Notes under the pieces: generated by a model | Database searches by the model: none | Seen by the model: the letters and a program-made list of their open reading frames with translations, nothing else | What the model was told of the DNA's origin: nothing | Source: Verrucomicrobiota bacterium | Lineage (GTDB): Bacteria > Verrucomicrobiota > Verrucomicrobiia > Limisphaerales > UBA1319 | DNA: 64,000 bases | Assembly: GCA_022711435.1 (NCBI GenBank) | Contig: JAKLFB010000027.1 | Location: forward strand, 1-64,000 | Reading direction: 5' to 3' | Program-made: the position numbers and the translations under genes | Shown here: one piece after another, positions 8,853 through 17,722 of the stretch | Position numbering within the stretch: the first letter of the stretch is position 1 | Layout of the letters: each line of letters starts with the position of its first letter

Positions 8853-9164
8853 AGCAGCGAGCCCTTTGGACAGTCCATTGATACGCCGGCGGTGATTACA
8901 AAAAAAGGGCTCTGTTTATAATGCTAGCGAGGCTTTACCTCAGACCAGCGAGGCCGTCCCCAGTTCCCGCACAACGAGCTTCGACGAGGATTTACAATGG
9001 AAATGGGGTATCCATTTGACGCAAGCGACCCCAACAGGTAGTGTGGGGCGATATGCGCACGGAAGTTCCGCCGGTTGCAGGGCAGGAACAACCGCCAGAT
9101 CGTCGGACATGAGCCCAATGGGTAGGGGTTACTTGCGCCATATGGATACCCCGCTTAGAATATT
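8853..9164. other. 312-nt gap without a gene
   Basis: Upstream region of the minus-strand DUF350-like gene and of the plus-strand lamin-tail pseudogene. It holds a TATAAT hexamer on the plus strand at 8917-8922, without a good -35 element, and the inverted-repeat element at 9005-9152 described separately. A 64-codon minus-strand frame at 9118-8924 crosses one end of the element; I do not recognise its product and do not call it a gene. Confidence 0.6.
9005..9152. repeat. Small element with 28-bp imperfect terminal inverted repeats (MITE-like)
   Basis: Positions 9005-9032 and the reverse complement of 9125-9152 match at 24 of 28 bases; both start GGGGTATCCAT and end with CCCC. They enclose 92 bp, giving a 148-bp element with no internal gene. 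No target-site duplication is evident in the flanking bases. It ends 12 bp before the start codon of a degraded surface-protein gene. The structure fits a miniature inverted-repeat transposable element or the remnant of a larger element; a regulatory cruciform is the alternative. Confidence 0.6.
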
Positions 9165-10567
9165 ATGAAGCGGAGCCGGCAGGTTGAAAGCGCTCTGGCA
9201 GGCGGGTTGGCGGCTTGGATTTCAACCTCTCTTCTTCCCGCGGCGGACGTCACGATCAACGAGATCATGGCGGCTCCTTCCGAGCGTCAAATTCATTGGC
9301 CGACGGCAGGCGTGGCGCGGATCGGGATTGGTGCAGCGTGGCTGGATCCGGCGTTCGACAGCTCGGGCTGGCAATCGGGCGCAGGCCCGTTCGGCTATGG
9401 CTTCGACGATATCCGCACAGATCTTGGACGGGAGATGCAGGGGCTGGCTCCCTCGCTATATTTGTGCCTTCATTTCCCGGTTTCCGGCGACCAGGCGGCT
9501 TCAGGCGATCCGGTCGAGTTCGTTGTTGATTATGACGACGGATAGGCCGCCTACTTGAATGGCCGGGAATTCGCCAGGCGCAATCTCGGCGGTCCCGGGG
9601 GATTTGTCTTTCACGATCAAACCGCCTTCAACGGGCGGTTTGGGACTGGCCCGGAACGGGTTGCGGCCGGTGCGGCGCGAGACTGGTTGCGCGCCGGCGA
9701 CAATGTGCTCGCCGTCCAAGCGCATGATCGCCGGCTGGCCAACGACGCGCGATTCAAGTTCCTTGGCGCGCTGCAGACCGTCTCCGAACACCCGGAGGTC
9801 CTGATCTCTTCGAACGATGTCTGGCAGTATTTCGTCGGCCAAACCGAGCCGTCCGGCGGGATCGCGGATCCCAGCATATCGAGAAACCCCGAATTTCACG
9901 ATTGGATCGAGCTGCACAACCGGAGTGCGGAAGCGGTGTCGATCGAGGGATGGTCGCTCACGGATCAAGCGGATGGGAAGGGGCGTTGGATATTTCCCGC
10001 GCTTTCGGTGCCTGCCGGCGGTTACGTGCTGGTGCTGGCATCCGGGGAAGATGTCCGCGACCCGCTTGCCCCGTTTCTGCACACCCACTTCAAGCTGGAT
10101 GCGGGCGGGGAATACTTGGGACTCTACAACAATTCCGGACAACTCGCCACAGGGTGCTGTTTATGCCAAGCCGATCGTGCTGGCATCTTCCACCCGGATC
10201 AAAGCGCGCGTCTTCTTGAATGAGCAACGGAGCCCGGTCACGGAGGCCGCCTTCGCCGCCCCAAACCAGTCCGGAGCTGGCCATCTCCGAGATCATGTAT
10301 CACCCGCCTGACAGCGAAGACATCAGCGGAACCCGGCTCGAGTTCATCGAGCTCAGGAATGTGGGAGCGGGAGTGGTGTTGACCTGGCACAATCGCTGGA
10401 CCCTGCAGAGCTCCGAAGATCTACACGCCTGGGCGGATGTTCTGAGCACCGGCAGCCCGTTTCACGTCTCGATCGGCGCGGAGCCAATTCGGTTCTGCAG
10501 GCTGCGCCACCCGCAGCCGCTCGCCGCCGCAAAAGCAATCGGATCAATTTTATTTCATTCAGAATGA
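9165..10567 (+). pseudogene. Broken lamin-tail domain surface protein (CotH/LTD type) with amber stop, frameshifts and deletions
   Basis: Starts as an exported protein (signal peptide, then DVTINEIMA typical of lamin-tail proteins). The frame is interrupted at 9543-9545 by TAG inside the conserved block EFVVDYDDG-stop-AAYLNGREF, then continues in the same frame to about 10150 (HDWIELHNRSAEAVSIEGWS, the lamin-tail fold). After a frameshift, a chitobiase-like segment appears (AVYAKPIVLASSTRIKARVF). A third frame then shows another lamin-tail start (ELAISEIMYHPPDSED) spliced to a C-terminal block ending IRFCRLR. All three frames are used and large parts are missing, so this is a multiply decayed gene. 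Intact relatives are very large secreted proteins of unknown job in Verrucomicrobia and Planctomycetes. Confidence 0.85.
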
Positions 10568-10633
10568 GCCGTTGCGAGAAGCTCGGAGTCTTCCCGCTTG
10601 TGCCCGGATCCATTGGCCGCTATCAACTTCGCC

Positions 10634-11263
10634 ATGGATCCGGACCGATCGCCCTCGACGCCCACTTCCAATCCTGCGCCGCTCCTGGCCCGGTGCTTCG
10701 TCGCCCTGCCCCTCGATCCGGCAATCCAATCCGCTCTCGCTCAAGCCCGGGAACAGTGGCGCCGCCATCTCTCGGGCCCGGCCATTCGATGGGTCCCCCC
10801 CGGCCAGCTCCACCTCACGCTCCGGTTCTTCGGCAATGTCTTGGTTTCCGATCTTCCCGCCATCGCCGCCGCCGTCGAATCCGCCACCCGCAACTGCCCT
10901 CCCTTCCAGCTCGAACTCGATCGGTCCGGCTGCTTCCCGAACCATCGACAGCCCCGAGTGATTTGGATCGGCCTGAGCGGCGAAATCGACAGGCTCGCCC
11001 ATGTCCAGCAGACGATTGCCGAGCACACTCGCGCCTGGGGCGACTCCACCGAAAACCGCACCTTTCACCCCCACCTGACCGTCGGACGCATCAAGGATTT
11101 CCGCCCGCCCCCGCTCGGTCGCTGGCTCGAATCGCTTGCCCAATGCCGCGTGCCGGAGCCGAAATCCTGGTCCGCCGACCAAATCCTCCTGATCGAAAGC
11201 CGCCTCTCCCCCGCGGGGCCGGACCACATCACGCGAGCTGTCATCTCGCTCTCCCCCCCTTGA
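10634..11263 (+). CDS. thpR: RNA 2',3'-cyclic phosphodiesterase (2H family, LigT/ThpR)
   Basis: A 209-aa cytoplasmic protein of the 2H phosphoesterase superfamily, with the two catalytic HxTx motifs: HLTL in PPGQLHLTLRFFGN and HLTV in FHPHLTVGRIKD. The first block RCFVALPLDPAIQSAL and the final ILLIESRL segment also match the ThpR/LigT pattern. The enzyme opens 2',3'-cyclic phosphates on RNA and was first noted for joining tRNA halves. The ATG at 10634 is preferred to the upstream frame start at 10598, which adds only a non-conserved leader. The length is normal for the family (about 180-200 aa plus a short N-terminal extension). Confidence 0.88.
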   Translation: MDPDRSPSTPTSNPAPLLARCFVALPLDPAIQSALAQAREQWRRHLSGPAIRWVPPGQLHLTLRFFGNVLVSDLPAIAAAVESATRNCPPFQLELDRSGCFPNHRQPRVIWIGLSGEIDRLAHVQQTIAEHTRAWGDSTENRTFHPHLTVGRIKDFRPPPLGRWLESLAQCRVPEPKSWSADQILLIESRLSPAGPDHITRAVISLSPP

Positions 11264-11326
11264 GCTGTTGGCTAGAACCGATGGCTTTTCGCCCATGGAT
11301 GCGCTACAGTGCTAACAAGCGGAGCC

Positions 11327-12202
11327 ATGGTGACGCACCCGAACAACCGCGGCCAGAGCCAAGGAGATCGTCTCCTGTCGATTCCCCATGCCCTTCGCGC
11401 CGCCTTCACCCTGATCGAACTCCTCGTCGTCATCGCCATCGTGGCCATTCTCGCCAGCCTGCTCTTGCCCGCTCTCTCCCGAGCGAAATCCAAAGCCCGG
11501 ATGATGTCATGCCTCGGCAATATCAAGCAGCTCGATCTCGTCTGGTTCATGTACGCCGATGACCAGAACGATCGGCTCGCACCCAACGGTTTCGGCACCG
11601 CCGCCTCCCTCAACGGCCACCGGCTCTGGACTGTCGGCGACGAACACATCAATCCACCCTCCTTCACCAACCTCGATTACCTGATCAACCCCCAATACGC
11701 AGCGTTTGCCCCTTACCTGCGCAACCCCCAGATCTACAAGTGCCCCTCCGACCGCGGCACCGTTCCCATCGGCGGCCAGGAATTCCACCACGTCCGCAGC
11801 TACGCACTCAACTCCTACCTCAATTGGGAGCAGCCCGCGTTCACTTTCAATAGCGCCCGGCATTGGAACTTCCGAAAAAGCTCGCACCTGGCATCGGCAA
11901 AGCCTTCCCAGATCCTCCTCTTCGTCGATACCTCCCCCGGCAATATCTGCCACTCCGCCTTCGTCATCCGACTCAGCCCCGGCGGCCAATTCTACCATCT
12001 CCCGTCCGTCGAGCATGACCAGCGGGGGGTCGTCTCCTTCGCCGATGGCCACGCGGAAAGCCATCGCTGGGTCGATCCCCGCACGCTCGCCAACGCGCGC
12101 GGCAAGTGGATCGATAACCATTGGACCCTGTGGGAGCCCGGCAATCCCGACCTCGAATGGCTCCAAGCACGCGCCTCGGCTCCCCAGGCGGATTCGCCTT
12201 GA
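11327..12202 (+). CDS. Type II secretion/pseudopilin-like protein with large C-terminal domain
   Basis: A 291-aa protein with the type III signal and helix FTLIELLVVIAIVAILASL, cut by prepilin peptidase before Phe. A globular domain follows of the kind abundant in Verrucomicrobia, Planctomycetes and Lentisphaerae (QLDLVWFMYADDQNDR, YKCPSDRG, VVSFADGHAESHRW). Many genomes in this phylum carry tens of these. Their role is unclear; they assemble in the envelope through a type II secretion or pilus machinery. A GTG at 11309 would also open the frame; the ATG at 11327 follows a GGAG stretch and is preferred. A second member is at 61827. Confidence 0.88.
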   Translation: MVTHPNNRGQSQGDRLLSIPHALRAAFTLIELLVVIAIVAILASLLLPALSRAKSKARMMSCLGNIKQLDLVWFMYADDQNDRLAPNGFGTAASLNGHRLWTVGDEHINPPSFTNLDYLINPQYAAFAPYLRNPQIYKCPSDRGTVPIGGQEFHHVRSYALNSYLNWEQPAFTFNSARHWNFRKSSHLASAKPSQILLFVDTSPGNICHSAFVIRLSPGGQFYHLPSVEHDQRGVVSFADGHAESHRWVDPRTLANARGKWIDNHWTLWEPGNPDLEWLQARASAPQADSP

Positions 12203-12236
12203 ATCGCAGCCGCGCCCCGCGGCATCGGATCCGCCC

Positions 12237-12911
12237 CTACCCTCCTGTCCCGCCCGCGCAATGCCGCCGCATCCCCTCCTCCAATGCCTTATACAGCGCG
12301 CCCGCATCGTTCAAATGACGATGGGCGCCCGCCCCGATGACCCATGCGAAACCGTCCCCGTAAGCCGGACCGTTCCCCACACACGCATGGACTCCGCTCT
12401 CCCGGATCTGCCGCTCTGCTTTCGCCACCACATCCTGCCGATCGCCGTCCACCTCGTATTTCCATCCCACTCGCCAGGCATCGGGGAACCACTCCTTCAA
12501 TCGGTTGATCACCTTCGGCGTCGGCTGCAGCTCCATCCAGATCGCCCCTCCCTGCGTCGCGATCTTCTCCCCCTTCACCCCGCACCAACGCCCTGCACCG
12601 TCCCACCGCCCCACTAATCCCACCGCAAAATCGCTCACCGCCGCTGCGTGAAATACCGCGTCCACCGGCTTCCCAGCCCACGCCTCCAGCTTCGCCGCCA
12701 AATCCGATCCCGTGGTGAATTCATGGCACCGGACCGCTCCGATCCATGCCCGAAAGACCGACATCTCCCCAAGCAGCAGATCCACGCCGTGACCGCGCCC
12801 CGCCAGGTAATTCGCCAGACCGACTCCGAGCCGGCCCGTCGACCGGTTCGTGAGCCGGCGCACCCGGTCCACGGGCTCATAGGTCGGTCCCGCTGTGATC
12901 AAGCACTTCAC
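12237..12911 (-). CDS. coaB: Stand-alone phosphopantothenate-cysteine ligase (CoaB domain)
   Basis: A 224-aa protein covering only the DFP/CoaB half of the coenzyme A enzyme CoaBC. It shows CLITAGPTYEPVDRVRRLTN and NRSTGRLG (nucleotide-binding loop), AAAVSDFAVG, and GEKIATQGG with the lysine of the conserved KIK region. It joins 4'-phosphopantothenate to cysteine. No CoaC (decarboxylase) domain precedes it, so decarboxylation must come from another gene. The frame is open to 13241, but the start is taken as GTG at 12911, which overlaps the stop of the DUF1015 gene in a GTGA; upstream residues are antisense-like sequence. A split CoaB is less common than CoaBC but known in several phyla. Confidence 0.8.
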   Translation of the reverse strand: MKCLITAGPTYEPVDRVRRLTNRSTGRLGVGLANYLAGRGHGVDLLLGEMSVFRAWIGAVRCHEFTTGSDLAAKLEAWAGKPVDAVFHAAAVSDFAVGLVGRWDGAGRWCGVKGEKIATQGGAIWMELQPTPKVINRLKEWFPDAWRVGWKYEVDGDRQDVVAKAERQIRESGVHACVGNGPAYGDGFAWVIGAGAHRHLNDAGALYKALEEGMRRHCAGGTGG

Positions 12912-14125
12912 TCGTATAAATGACAGAACATTCCGTCCCTCAACTTCGGCTCGAACCACGTGCTCTTCGGCGGCATCACACCCCCGGCATCCGCCACCGC
13001 CATCAGTTGCTTCACCTCGGTCGGATGCATCGAAAAGGCTGCCGCGTATTCCCCACGATCGACCAGCCGCTCCAGTTCGCCTGTGCCCCGGATCCCTCCG
13101 ATGAAACCGATCCGGTCGCTCGTCCTCGGATCCGCTATCCCCAGCACCGGCGCCAATACCTGCTGCTGAAGCCTGCTCACGTCCAGTCCCTCCACCGCAT
13201 CGCTCCCCTCCCCGCTCGAATCCCGCCACCGCATCCTCCACCAGGTTCCTCCTGCGTAAATCGACACCTCGCCCCGCCCCGCCGGCACTGGGCTGCCTCC
13301 ACGGCTGACTTCAGCCGCCCCCTCCAGCCGCCCCATGAACCCATCCACGGTCAGCCCATTCAAGTCTTTCACCACACGATGATAAGGAAGGATGCGAACC
13401 TGGTCGTCAGGAAAAATCACGCTCAGAAATCCGCCTGCCTCCGCCGCCATGCCGCGCTTCCGATAAATCCCCACCGCCGCCGCCGAACGATGGTGCCCGT
13501 CAGCAATATAAAGCGCCGGCATCCGCCTGAATGCTCGCTCGACTTCCCCAATCTCCTCCTCATCCGAGATGACCCAGGCGCTGTGCCCCACACCATCCGC
13601 CGCCACAAAATTCGCCGCCGGCCCCGTCTCGAGTCTCTTCCGCGCAATCGATCGTAACCCGCTGTCCGCCGGGTGGATCAAAAAGGCAGGCCCCGTCTGG
13701 GCGCCCACGCTCTCCAAATGCCGCATACGGTCTGCCTCCTTGTCGGGCCTCGTCAATTCATGGCGCTTGATCACCCCTTCGAGATAGTCGTTGCAGCTCG
13801 CCAACCCCACCCATCCAACCTGCTGATGTTGCCCCATGACCTGCCGATATAGGTAATAGCAGGCCCGGTCATCCCGGTAGAGCACGCCCTCCTTCAACAT
13901 TCTTCTAAACTGCTCGGCCGCAGACTTATACACTAATTCACTCCCCGGATCCACCCTGCCCGCAAATCCGATCTCCGGCCGGCTCACCCGCAGAAAGCTC
14001 CAGGGACGTCCTTCCGCCATCTGCCGCGCCTCGTCCGCCGACATCACATCATACGGCAGATCGCATATCTCCGCCGCAATGTCCGCCCTCGGTCGCACCG
14101 CCCTAAATGGTCTCACTCGTGCCAT
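12908..14125 (-). CDS. DUF1015 family protein
   Basis: A 405-aa cytoplasmic protein of the DUF1015 family (COG4198). It begins MARVRPFRAVRPRADIAAEI with CDLPYDVMSADEAR, the family's start signature, and has the conserved YIADGHHRSAAAVGIYRKRG block near residue 210. The biochemical role is not settled. It is translationally coupled (GTGA at 12908-12911) to the downstream CoaB gene, which may point to a metabolic link, although DUF1015 genes sit in many contexts. The last ~80 residues include HPTEVKQLMAVADAGGVMPP, a recurrent ending of the family. Confidence 0.85.
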   Translation of the reverse strand: MARVRPFRAVRPRADIAAEICDLPYDVMSADEARQMAEGRPWSFLRVSRPEIGFAGRVDPGSELVYKSAAEQFRRMLKEGVLYRDDRACYYLYRQVMGQHQQVGWVGLASCNDYLEGVIKRHELTRPDKEADRMRHLESVGAQTGPAFLIHPADSGLRSIARKRLETGPAANFVAADGVGHSAWVISDEEEIGEVERAFRRMPALYIADGHHRSAAAVGIYRKRGMAAEAGGFLSVIFPDDQVRILPYHRVVKDLNGLTVDGFMGRLEGAAEVSRGGSPVPAGRGEVSIYAGGTWWRMRWRDSSGEGSDAVEGLDVSRLQQQVLAPVLGIADPRTSDRIGFIGGIRGTGELERLVDRGEYAAAFSMHPTEVKQLMAVADAGGVMPPKSTWFEPKLRDGMFCHLYE

Positions 14126-14432
14126 ATAGCCTCGATGGCCCGCAATTTACCCCCTTGCCCACCCCAAGCGCACGAAAAAATCAGCGCCGCAAGTGGCTCG
14201 CTGAAAAAGACAATGAAACAATCAGATAAAATTCGCATTTTTGGCTTGCTACCACAACATGTAGTGCTAGCGTTTCGACACTGCCCTACTAAATGGGGTG
14301 ACTGCTTGTCGACGGCAGGCTGTCAATAATCCATGGCGTGGGGATTTGCTGACTGGTTTTCAGCCAAAAGAAATGCTTTTTTCTGTCCGTCGCTGGATTT
14401 GTTAACTGTGCCGCTTTAACCTGGATCTGATT
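14126..14432. other. 307-nt intergenic region with candidate NrdR sites
   Basis: Divergent region between the DUF1015 gene (minus) and nrdJ (plus). It is AT-richer than its surroundings. It contains the candidate NrdR boxes annotated separately and no gene. I looked for a cobalamin riboswitch, since nrdJ needs B12, and saw no B12-box-like sequence. Confidence 0.6.
14253..14297 (+). promoter_or_regulatory. Candidate NrdR box pair upstream of nrdJ
   Basis: CACAACATGTAGTG at 14253-14266 is a near-perfect palindrome that fits the NrdR-box consensus (ACACWATATATWGTGT). A degenerate second site, CCCTACTAAATGGG at 14284-14297, lies 31 bp away centre to centre, the usual three-turn spacing of tandem NrdR boxes. 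NrdR represses ribonucleotide reductase genes in most bacteria. The first box is convincing; the second is weak. Confidence 0.55.
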
Positions 14433-17400
14433 ATGATTGACGCCCGTGATGGTCTCATGACGCCACCGAAATCCAATCCTCGACATCGTTCTGCCAACAA
14501 AAGCGTCCTCGCCCAGAAACGATTGAAAAGCCAATCCCGCAAACCGGGTTTGACCATCCCCCGGGTCTTCAGCGATCCCAACATCAAACCGTTCGACCAG
14601 GTCCAGTGGGATCGCCGTGACGCGGTCATCAAGGACGAGAACAACAAGGTCATCTTTCGCCAAGACCAGGTCGAGATCCCCAAATCATGGTCCCAGCTGG
14701 CCGCCAACGTCGTGGTCTCGAAATATTTCTACGGCGAGCAGGGCACACCCGAGCGCGAAACGTCCGTCCGCCAACTGATCCATCGCGTCTGCCGCACCAT
14801 CGCGGACTGGGGCGTTCACGACGGCTATTTCTCCAAAGCCGATGGCGAGGTCTTTTACGAGGAGCTGGTGTGGCTTTGCCTCAACCAGTACGGCGCATTC
14901 AACTCGCCGGTCTGGTTCAACGTCGGCCTCTACCACCAATACGGCATCGGGCAGAAGTCCGCGCCCGGCAATTGGTATTTCGACTCGCGGAGCGCCCAGG
15001 CCCAGCGTGCCCCCTCCCAGTACGTCAAACCCCAGTGCAGCGCCTGCTTCATCCAGTCCGTCGATGATAACATGGAGTCCATCATGCGCCTCGCTCATAG
15101 CGAAGCCATGCTCTTCAAGTTCGGCTCCGGCACCGGCACCGACCTCACACCCATCCGCTCCGCCAAGGAGAAGCTCAGCGGCGGCGGCCGGCCCAGCGGC
15201 CCCCTCTCCTTCCTCAAGGTCTATGACCAGGTCGCCAATGTCGTCAAGTCCGGCGGCAAAACCCGCCGCGCCGCCAAAATGAACACCCTCCGCGACTGGC
15301 ACGGAGATATCGAGGAGTTCATCGACGCGAAGCAGATCGAGGAGAAGAAGGCCTGGGCCCTCATCGAGCAAGGCTACAACGGCTCCTACAACGGCGACGC
15401 CTACAGCAGCGTCATGTACCAAAACGAAAACCTCTCCGTCCGCGTCAGCGACGAGTTCATGCAGGCCGCCCTCGACGGCAAGGAATGGTGGACCCGCGCC
15501 GTCACCACCGGCCAGCCCCTCGAGAAAAAAGACGCCCGATCCCTCCTGCGCAAGATCGCCGAAGGCACCCACATCTGCGGCGACCCCGGCATCCAATACG
15601 ATGGCACCATCCAGCGGTGGCACACCTGCCGGGGCACCGAGCCCATCCACTCCACGAACCCTTGCTCCGAATACGTCTTCCTCAATAACACCGCCTGCAA
15701 CCTTGCCTCGCTCAATCTCATGAAGTTCAAGCAAGACGATGGCCGATTCGATGTCCCCCGCTTCCAGGCCGCCGTCCGCATCTTCATCACCGCCCAGGAT
15801 ATCCTCGTCGACAATGCCAGCTACCCCACACGCGAGATCGCCGAGAACTCCCACATCTTCCGGACCCTCGGCCTGGGCTACGCCAACCTCGGCTCCCTCG
15901 TCATGAGCTACGGGCTGCCATACGACTCCGACGACGCCCGCGCCCTCGCCGGCGCCATCACCGCCATCATGACCGGCCAGGCCTACGCACACTCCGCCCG
16001 CCTCGCCGCCATCGAGGGCCCATTCCCCGGCTACCTCGATCCCCGCTGCAATGGCGTCCCCCGACCCCGCGCCGCCAACAATGTCCAATCCATGCTCCAG
16101 GTCATCCGCATGCACCGCCAGGCCGTCGATTCCATCCACCCCAGCCAGGAGTTCGGCTGCCTCCAAACCGACGCCCGCCAAATCTGGGACCGCGCCCTCG
16201 AGCTCGGCCTCGAACACGGCTACCGCAATGCCCAGGTCTCCGTCCTCGCCCCCACCGGCACCATCGCCTTCTTCATGGATTGCGACACGACCGGCATCGA
16301 GCCCGATATCGCCCTCGTCAAGTACAAGCTCCTGGCCGGCGGCGGCACGCTCAAGATCGTCAACCGCATGGTCCCCGAAGCCCTCCAGCGCCTCGGCTAC
16401 TCCCCCGGCGCCATCGCCCAGATCGTCGATCACATCGATCGACACGACACCATCGAGGACGTCGACGAAGAGGGCCGCACCATCCCCAGCGGCCTCCAGC
16501 CCCAGCACCTCCCCGTCTTCGATTGCGCCTTCGTTCCCTCCAAGGGGAAACGATCGATCGGCTACCTCGCCCACCTCCGCATGATGGCCGCCGCCCAGCC
16601 CTTCATCAGCGGCGCCATCTCCAAAACCGTCAACCTCCCCCGCGAATCCACCGTCGAGGATATCCAGGATACTTACGTCCAAGCCTGGAAAATGGGCCTC
16701 AAATGCGTCGCCATCTACCGCGATGGCTCCAAACGCTCCCAGCCCCTCAATACCCGCGCCGCCTCCGACACCACCGCGATCGCCCCCGCCGCCGAAACCG
16801 CCGCCCGCATCCAGCAGCTCGAGTCCGTCCTCGCCCAGCTCCAGGAGAAGGTCGGCAAGCCCATCCGCCGCCGCCTCCCCGAAACCCGCCGCGCCATCAC
16901 TCACAAGTTCGAAATCGCCCGGCATGAGGGCTACCTCACCGTCGGCCTCTTCGAGAACGGCCAGCCCGGCGAGATCTTCATCACCATGGCCAAGGAGGGC
17001 TCCACCATCGCCGGGCTCATGGACTGCGTCGCCACCCTCACCAGCATGTCCCTCCAATACGGCGTCCCCCTCGAGGACCTCGTCCGCAAGTTCGCCCACC
17101 AGCGGTTCGAGCCGTTCGGTTTCACCAGGAATCCCGATATCCACAACGCCTCCTCCATCATCGACTACGTCTTTCGCTGGCTCGCCTTCCAGTTCATCCC
17201 CGGCTACCGCGAGGCCAATACCCCGACCACCCAACAGCCCGACCTCGCCATCCCCGGGCTCCAGGAGGAGATGAAGAAAAACGTCAACCGATCCGTCCCC
17301 GATCTCCCCCTCGCCGAGGAGAACGAGGAGGTCATCGATCTCCCCCCCCAGCCCAATACCCCGGCGCTCAGCCTCAGCTCCACCCATACCGCCGACGATC

Positions 17401-17516
17401 CCGCCGCCCGATTCCAGCTCGATGCCCCCATCTGCCCGACCTGCGGCCGGATCACCGTCCGTTGCGGCGCCTGCTACCGATGCCTCAACTGCGGCGATAG
17501 CCTCGGCTGCTCCTAG
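14433..17516 (+). CDS. nrdJ: Vitamin B12-dependent (class II) ribonucleotide reductase
   Basis: A 1027-aa adenosylcobalamin-dependent reductase that turns ribonucleotides into deoxyribonucleotides with or without oxygen. It shows the N-terminal substrate region YVKPQCSACFIQSVDD (first active-site cysteine), FGSGTGTDLTPIRS, and the finger-loop motif NPCSEYVFLNNTACNLAS with the radical cysteine and catalytic Asn/Glu. VLAPTGTIAFFMDCDTTGIE lines the barrel. The C-terminus has a zinc-ribbon-like tail with CPTCGRI and CYRCLNCGDSLGC carrying the redox cysteines. Length and order match the long NrdJ class. The ATG at 14433 is used; an ATG at 14457 is also possible. The upstream spacer carries a likely NrdR box. 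Third codon positions are very C-rich, which creates a long antisense open frame that is not a gene. Confidence 0.97.
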   Translation: MIDARDGLMTPPKSNPRHRSANKSVLAQKRLKSQSRKPGLTIPRVFSDPNIKPFDQVQWDRRDAVIKDENNKVIFRQDQVEIPKSWSQLAANVVVSKYFYGEQGTPERETSVRQLIHRVCRTIADWGVHDGYFSKADGEVFYEELVWLCLNQYGAFNSPVWFNVGLYHQYGIGQKSAPGNWYFDSRSAQAQRAPSQYVKPQCSACFIQSVDDNMESIMRLAHSEAMLFKFGSGTGTDLTPIRSAKEKLSGGGRPSGPLSFLKVYDQVANVVKSGGKTRRAAKMNTLRDWHGDIEEFIDAKQIEEKKAWALIEQGYNGSYNGDAYSSVMYQNENLSVRVSDEFMQAALDGKEWWTRAVTTGQPLEKKDARSLLRKIAEGTHICGDPGIQYDGTIQRWHTCRGTEPIHSTNPCSEYVFLNNTACNLASLNLMKFKQDDGRFDVPRFQAAVRIFITAQDILVDNASYPTREIAENSHIFRTLGLGYANLGSLVMSYGLPYDSDDARALAGAITAIMTGQAYAHSARLAAIEGPFPGYLDPRCNGVPRPRAANNVQSMLQVIRMHRQAVDSIHPSQEFGCLQTDARQIWDRALELGLEHGYRNAQVSVLAPTGTIAFFMDCDTTGIEPDIALVKYKLLAGGGTLKIVNRMVPEALQRLGYSPGAIAQIVDHIDRHDTIEDVDEEGRTIPSGLQPQHLPVFDCAFVPSKGKRSIGYLAHLRMMAAAQPFISGAISKTVNLPRESTVEDIQDTYVQAWKMGLKCVAIYRDGSKRSQPLNTRAASDTTAIAPAAETAARIQQLESVLAQLQEKVGKPIRRRLPETRRAITHKFEIARHEGYLTVGLFENGQPGEIFITMAKEGSTIAGLMDCVATLTSMSLQYGVPLEDLVRKFAHQRFEPFGFTRNPDIHNASSIIDYVFRWLAFQFIPGYREANTPTTQQPDLAIPGLQEEMKKNVNRSVPDLPLAEENEEVIDLPPQPNTPALSLSSTHTADDPAARFQLDAPICPTCGRITVRCGACYRCLNCGDSLGCS

Positions 17517-17650
17517 GGTCCCAACGGCTCTGACTCGACGCGCAAACCGCCCCGCCATCGCGATATTGCCCAAGGGCTCGCCCACCCCTCGCGAGCCCAG
17601 ATCCTGGCGCGACCAGCCCCGCCCCGCGCCCGATTCCTGCAATTTCCAGA

Positions 17651-17692
17651 TTGACGGGCCGGCTCCTTGAATTATCTTCGTATCCTGATACG
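17651..17692 (+). promoter_or_regulatory. Probable metK promoter with palindrome at the start point
   Basis: A sigma-70-like promoter reads TTGACG (17651-17656), 16 bp, TATCTT (17673-17678). Immediately after the -10 lies the perfect palindrome CGTATCCTGATACG (17679-17692), covering the expected transcription start about 30 nt before metK. Its position suits a repressor operator for the S-adenosylmethionine cycle genes. No known SAM or SAH riboswitch fold was recognised here. Confidence 0.5.
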
Positions 17693-17722
17693 TTAATATA
17701 TCGACTGCACGAACACCGCCCC

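Noticed and set aside
8924..9118. 64-codon minus-strand frame across the inverted-repeat element
   Set aside because: Crosses the element boundary and has no recognisable product, although a transposase fragment cannot be excluded.
14126..14432. Possible cobalamin riboswitch before nrdJ
   Set aside because: No B12-box-like sequence or suitable fold was seen; a NrdR-type palindrome explains regulation better.
14685..17642. 985-codon open frame on the minus strand opposite nrdJ
   Set aside because: Rich in Gly, Asp, Glu, Val and Ala, with no family motif. It is the shadow of a gene whose third codon positions are mostly C; nrdJ itself has all catalytic motifs.
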